Source: JAPLGZ01 sp038225095
GTDB lineage: Bacteria; Chloroflexota; Anaerolineae; Caldilineales; Caldilineaceae
DNA: 7,981 bases
Reading direction: 5' to 3'
NCBI GenBank assembly: GCA_038225095.1
Contig: JBBREZ010000328.1
Location: 1 to 7,981 of the forward strand
Within the stretch, counting starts at the first letter, position 1; the number at the start of each line of letters is the position of its first letter. The notes beneath the pieces are model-generated. The model had not been told where the DNA came from and did not search any database. It worked only from the letters and a program-made list of their open reading frames with translations. Of this stretch, positions 5,624-7,981 are shown one piece after another. The translations under genes and the position numbers were made by a program.

Positions 5624-6523
5624 TTACAACTCGCTCAGCAAGACGCGTTCGCTGCGCGCCAGACTGCGTTCAATCGCCGCGCCAATCTGAATCGCTTCGA
5701 TCATCTGGGCGGGGGCGACGGGATTGGCACCACCCCGCAGGCAAGCGAGGATTTGCTTCATGCCTTCGCGATAACAGTCACTGATGTCTAGCACCGCGTG
5801 GTGCGTCGCTTTAACGCCCAGCGCACTCACTTGAAAACTATATTTGGCGTCAACGGTGCAATTCAAAGTAGCGGTGGCGCCATCTGCCCAGGCACAGGTG
5901 GCAACCACATTGCCATTGCTGGCTGCATCGATGCCTACGCCTTCGACTGCGTGCACCCACTGCACACCTGTTCCCTGGTTCATCAACAGTAACTCGATGC
6001 AGTGAATGGCGTAAAAAAGAATGCCGCCATAGGGATTGCGCCGGTTGGCGGGCCCGGTGTAAATGGCCGCACGAATGCCGCCCAGTTGAGCAGCGTCGGC
6101 CAATAAGCGTTGGGCGTCGGCGCTGAAGCGGACGGTTGAAAACGAGGTAAATGGTGTATGAGTAGCCGCGGCCAGGGCGACAATTTCACGCGCGTCGGCG
6201 GGCTCGATCGCCAGTGGTTTGTCCACAAAAGTGGGTACACCAGCCTGGAGATAGGGCCGCACCAGGTTAAGATGGAGGCCGCCGTGCCGGGTGACGCAGA
6301 AAACCGCATCGACTTTGCCCAGCATTGCTTCTGGCGTCGCGATAACTTCTTCAATCAAATTATCACGCGCCACTTGTTGCGTGCGTTCCGGCTCCGCGCC
6401 CCAGATCGCAACCACTTTGGCCTCTGCTTCGGGCAGATAAGCCGCATGATCTGTGCGATTGAGAATCTCTGCGAAGCGTTCGGCGTGACTGTTGTCGCTG
6501 CCCAAAATACCAATTTTTAACAT
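5624..6523 (-). CDS. Gfo/Idh/MocA family NAD(P)-dependent oxidoreductase
   Basis: The protein is 299 residues, shorter than the usual 330-380 of the family but with both ends intact. The N-terminal Rossmann fold opens KIGILGSDNSHAERFA (3-18), a glycine-motif variant with NSH. VDKPLAIEP (100-108) contains K102 of the family's E/D-K-P catalytic motif. GGILFYAIHCIELL (166-179) supplies H174, the usual catalytic histidine region, and the C-terminal half is the alpha/beta substrate domain. The family oxidises or reduces sugar, inositol or related hydroxyls with NAD(P)(H). It starts 30 nt after the aminotransferase stop codon, with only a weak GCGAGAAAG ahead of the ATG, so co-transcription is likely. 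The pairing suggests amino-sugar or cyclitol metabolism: oxidise a hydroxyl, then transaminate the ketone. The actual substrate is unknown. Confidence 0.92.
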   Translation of the reverse strand: MLKIGILGSDNSHAERFAEILNRTDHAAYLPEAEAKVVAIWGAEPERTQQVARDNLIEEVIATPEAMLGKVDAVFCVTRHGGLHLNLVRPYLQAGVPTFVDKPLAIEPADAREIVALAAATHTPFTSFSTVRFSADAQRLLADAAQLGGIRAAIYTGPANRRNPYGGILFYAIHCIELLLMNQGTGVQWVHAVEGVGIDAASNGNVVATCAWADGATATLNCTVDAKYSFQVSALGVKATHHAVLDISDCYREGMKQILACLRGGANPVAPAQMIEAIQIGAAIERSLARSERVLLSEL

Positions 6524-6553
6524 ACTTTCTCGCTTTGGTTCAGGTTTGGATGA

Positions 6554-7192
6554 CTAAGTCTTGGGCAGAAGTTCGGCCACTTTGCGAATCGCACCGGCTA
6601 TGTCTTCAATGTCGCGTTGGCTGTAGTTTTCATTCAAACCAATCGTGACCATCGTTTGCAGGGCTGCTTCGGCGTGTGGACATAGGCCCTTCGTGTACTC
6701 AATCTGCCGGCCGCCGTGGCTGCCATCCAAGGGATAGCCAGAGTTGCCAAAGGTCTTTTTACCCATCAGGGCATCCATACAAAGATAGATTGGGTCACCG
6801 GTGTAACCTGCACCTGTTGGTATGCCTTCTTTGGTTAAGGCTTCGGCAAAAGCTTGAATCGGCCAAGCATCTACGTGCAAGGCATAGAGCCAATAACTAT
6901 GCTCTGAACCAGGGGTATTCGGTGCTGGCGTGATACCATCAACTTCACCGATCAGCGCCGACAAATAATGACCGAGTTCCATCCGTTTCTCGACGACACT
7001 GCGCACTTTCTTCACCTGCGCCAACCCGACTGCGCCTTGGAGTTCCGTCATGCGGTAATTGGGGGCCAGAAAGGCATATGAGCGCGCACCGTAGCCCGGT
7101 TTGCGGGTCCAGCCCTTGTCGCGAAAGAGATCCATGCGCTCGGCCCATTCACGCCGATTGGTCATGGTCATGCCGCCATCACCAGTCGTCAT
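6554..7192 (-). CDS. C-terminal fragment of the DegT-family aminotransferase (after the TGA)
   Basis: The first ATG after the TGA is at 7192, two codons beyond the PLP lysine K201, and opens MTTGDGGMTMTN. It has no Shine-Dalgarno (CAGTCCAAACAT precedes it). A protein started here (212 residues) would have the small C-terminal domain but no cofactor lysine. Independent translation therefore looks non-functional; the stretch makes sense only as the second half of one polypeptide. Confidence 0.5.
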   Translation of the reverse strand: MTTGDGGMTMTNRREWAERMDLFRDKGWTRKPGYGARSYAFLAPNYRMTELQGAVGLAQVKKVRSVVEKRMELGHYLSALIGEVDGITPAPNTPGSEHSYWLYALHVDAWPIQAFAEALTKEGIPTGAGYTGDPIYLCMDALMGKKTFGNSGYPLDGSHGGRQIEYTKGLCPHAEAALQTMVTIGLNENYSQRDIEDIAGAIRKVAELLPKT

Positions 7193-7279
7193 ATGTTTGG
7201 ACTGTTGAAAGCTGAAAGCGGCGATGTCGCCCCAGGTGCCCAGATAGCGCCCTTTGTATTGCGTCGTATGCGCCTGGAT

Positions 7280-7282
7280 TCA
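7280..7282 (-). other. In-frame TGA at a conserved small-residue (Cys/Ala/Ser) position
   Basis: On the minus strand the codons run GAA GAT TGA ATC CAG GCG CAT. Reading resumes in the same frame with unmistakable family sequence. A weak stem can be drawn just downstream (CCAG-GCGC with GCGC-TAT-CTGG, a 3-nt bulge and a 19-nt loop). It does not match the compact bacterial SECIS that I know from formate dehydrogenase, so I do not claim selenocysteine. Confidence 0.8.
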
Positions 7283-7798
7283 ATCTTCAATCAGGGGTAG
7301 GTGATGGCGCTGGGCAATCTCGGCCAGTGCTTCCACGTCACAGGCGTTGCCAAAAAGATGAATCGCCATAATGGCTGCTGTCCGGTTGGTAATCTTACGC
7401 TCGACATCCACTGGATCCATCGTGTAAGTCTCGTTCACGTCGGCAAAGATCGGGATGCAGCCTTGATAAAGAATCGGAATAATGGAACCGGCGTCGGTAA
7501 TCGGACCGGTAATAATTTCATCGCCTGGGTTAGGATTAATCGTGCCAATCGCAATATGAATCGCCGCTGTGCCAGAGGTGGAAGCAACCGCCCGATTGAC
7601 GCCATAGAGGGCAGCAAAGGCGCGCTCAAAAGCCGCAACTTTTTCACCGCCTGGCCCAAAAAGATTCTGAGAGTTGATCGCTTCAGTAGTCAGCGTAATC
7701 TCTTCCTCGCCAAAAGGCGTGCGCTTGGGAAAAGGCGTGGTGCGATAGGGCAAGCCACCCTGGATCGCCAGTTTGGCATGGATAGATGGTTGGGTCAT
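7280..7798 (-). CDS. N-terminal fragment of the DegT-family aminotransferase (up to the TGA)
   Basis: If the TGA acts as a stop, the operon's first product is 172 residues long. It would contain the phosphate-binding SGT loop and the PLP-stacking region but not the catalytic lysine, so it could not form an internal aldimine or transaminate. It ends exactly inside a beta strand of the large domain, which suggests an unstable product and not a designed short protein. Confidence 0.6.
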   Translation of the reverse strand: MTQPSIHAKLAIQGGLPYRTTPFPKRTPFGEEEITLTTEAINSQNLFGPGGEKVAAFERAFAALYGVNRAVASTSGTAAIHIAIGTINPNPGDEIITGPITDAGSIIPILYQGCIPIFADVNETYTMDPVDVERKITNRTAAIMAIHLFGNACDVEALAEIAQRHHLPLIED

Positions 7799-7805
7799 TA
7801 CAGAT

Positions 7806-7810
7806 TCCTC
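7806..7810 (-). promoter_or_regulatory. Ribosome binding site of the aminotransferase gene
   Basis: Minus-strand AAAGAGGAATCTGTA precedes ATG 7798. The GAGGA core is 7 nt from the start codon. It decides between this start (MTQPSIHAKL) and the upstream in-frame ATG and TTG candidates. Confidence 0.75.
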
Positions 7811-7847
7811 TTTGGTCATGAAATTATATAGGTGAAGGATGGAGAGC

Positions 7848-7876
7848 ATTATAGAGGATAACATTCCATTGCGCAA
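7848..7876 (-). promoter_or_regulatory. Sigma70-type promoter of the aminotransferase-oxidoreductase operon
   Basis: On the minus strand TTGCGC (7876-7871) and a perfect TATAAT (7853-7848) are separated by 17 bp. Initiation near 7841 would leave a leader of about 43 nt before ATG 7798. The -35 box lies in an ATTGCGCAAT palindrome (7868-7877) that could double as a small operator half-site pair. A second TATAAT (7828-7823) lies only 25 bp from the start codon and would give a leader of little more than the Shine-Dalgarno, so the upstream one is preferred. Confidence 0.65.
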
Positions 7877-7981
7877 TCAGCTCAAAATTCTCGCTATTTT
7901 CTGCTTGCTTGGCATTTCGGCCTAGAGCCGCTTCAATCACAGGGCAGGGGCAAGTCTTTTTGCCATCTGAAAATTATAATT

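Larger units (their letters stand above)
6554..7798 (-). pseudogene. DegT/DnrJ/EryC1/StrS aminotransferase interrupted by one in-frame TGA
   Basis: From ATG 7798 the frame gives 414 codons, normal for the family, with a single TGA at codon 173 and no frameshift. Before it are the PLP-phosphate loop ASTSGTAAIH (72-81) and LIED (169-172), whose Asp normally pairs with the pyridine nitrogen. After it are IQAH (174-177), FSFQQSKHMTTGDGG with the PLP lysine K201, and NYRMTELQGAVGLAQ. Homologues read E-D-C/A/S-x-Q-A-H, so TGA stands for a small residue and is one base from Cys TGC/TGT. The family transaminates keto-sugars or keto-cyclitols. Flanking sequence shows no other decay. A recent nonsense mutation or a base error is likeliest; stop-codon recoding is possible but unsupported. 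The start is chosen over upstream TTG 7876 because of the Shine-Dalgarno at 7806-7810 and because the longer form would begin inside the promoter. Confidence 0.85.

Noticed and set aside
7220..7282. SECIS element and selenocysteine at the TGA
   Set aside because: The only stem I can draw is bulged with a large loop and does not look like known bacterial SECIS elements; this Cys is also not catalytic in the family. Kept only as a possibility to test.
7799..7876. Longer N-terminus for the aminotransferase
   Set aside because: It would begin with TTG inside the -35 box; MTQPS has a well-placed GAGGA and matches where family members start.
1..7981. CRISPR array, tRNA, rRNA, integrase or transposase gene
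   Set aside because: I looked for short direct repeats with regular spacers, cloverleaf-type sequences and DDE or tyrosine-recombinase motifs and saw none; the inverted repeats are not accompanied by any transposase here.

Overview
The window looks like a chromosomal segment of a Chloroflexota bacterium, probably of the Anaerolineae/Caldilineae type. I infer this from three things: a surface protein ending in a YLPFIS-type C-terminal tail, a membrane-fused sulfite-oxidase-like enzyme, and a sugar-type DegT/Gfo-Idh-MocA gene pair next to a PhyH-family dioxygenase. Base composition looks moderately GC-rich. Nothing excludes a related phylum, because there is no rRNA or marker gene here.

Layout. 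Plus strand, 1-1512: 3' end of a large secreted protein built from tandem Calx-beta modules, closed by a strong hairpin (1570-1616). 1513-2169: a 657-bp gap holding that hairpin, a short orphan coding-like stretch, and two nested inverted repeats, one of them a 133-bp MITE-like structure (1909-2041). Plus strand, 2170-3000: a PhyH-family Fe(II)/2-oxoglutarate-type dioxygenase. 3001-3568: a gap with a 20-bp perfect hairpin. Plus strand, 3569-5185: a molybdopterin oxidoreductase with its own membrane domain and an internal twin-arginine motif. 5186-5623: a convergent intergenic region rich in inverted repeats. Minus strand: a Gfo/Idh/MocA oxidoreductase (6523-5624), preceded by a DegT/DnrJ/EryC1/StrS aminotransferase (7798-6554), with a good sigma70-type promoter upstream at 7848-7876.

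The two minus-strand genes are 30 bp apart and read as a two-gene operon: a PLP aminotransferase and an NAD(P)-dependent dehydrogenase, a pair typical of amino-sugar or cyclitol chemistry. The aminotransferase is interrupted by one in-frame TGA exactly where homologues carry a small residue (often Cys) in the PLP-binding E-D-C/A-x-Q motif. Everything downstream, including the PLP lysine, stays in frame. It is therefore a very recent pseudogene, a base error, or a recoded codon; the window cannot decide which. The other genes are intact and on present evidence are not functionally linked to one another.

I did not find a clear new defence, mobile or RNA system. The points most worth a second look are the TGA, the MITE-like and nested inverted repeats in every gap, the HxG (rather than HxD) motif of the dioxygenase, the membrane/Tat architecture of the molybdoenzyme, and the C-terminal tail of the Calx-beta protein.
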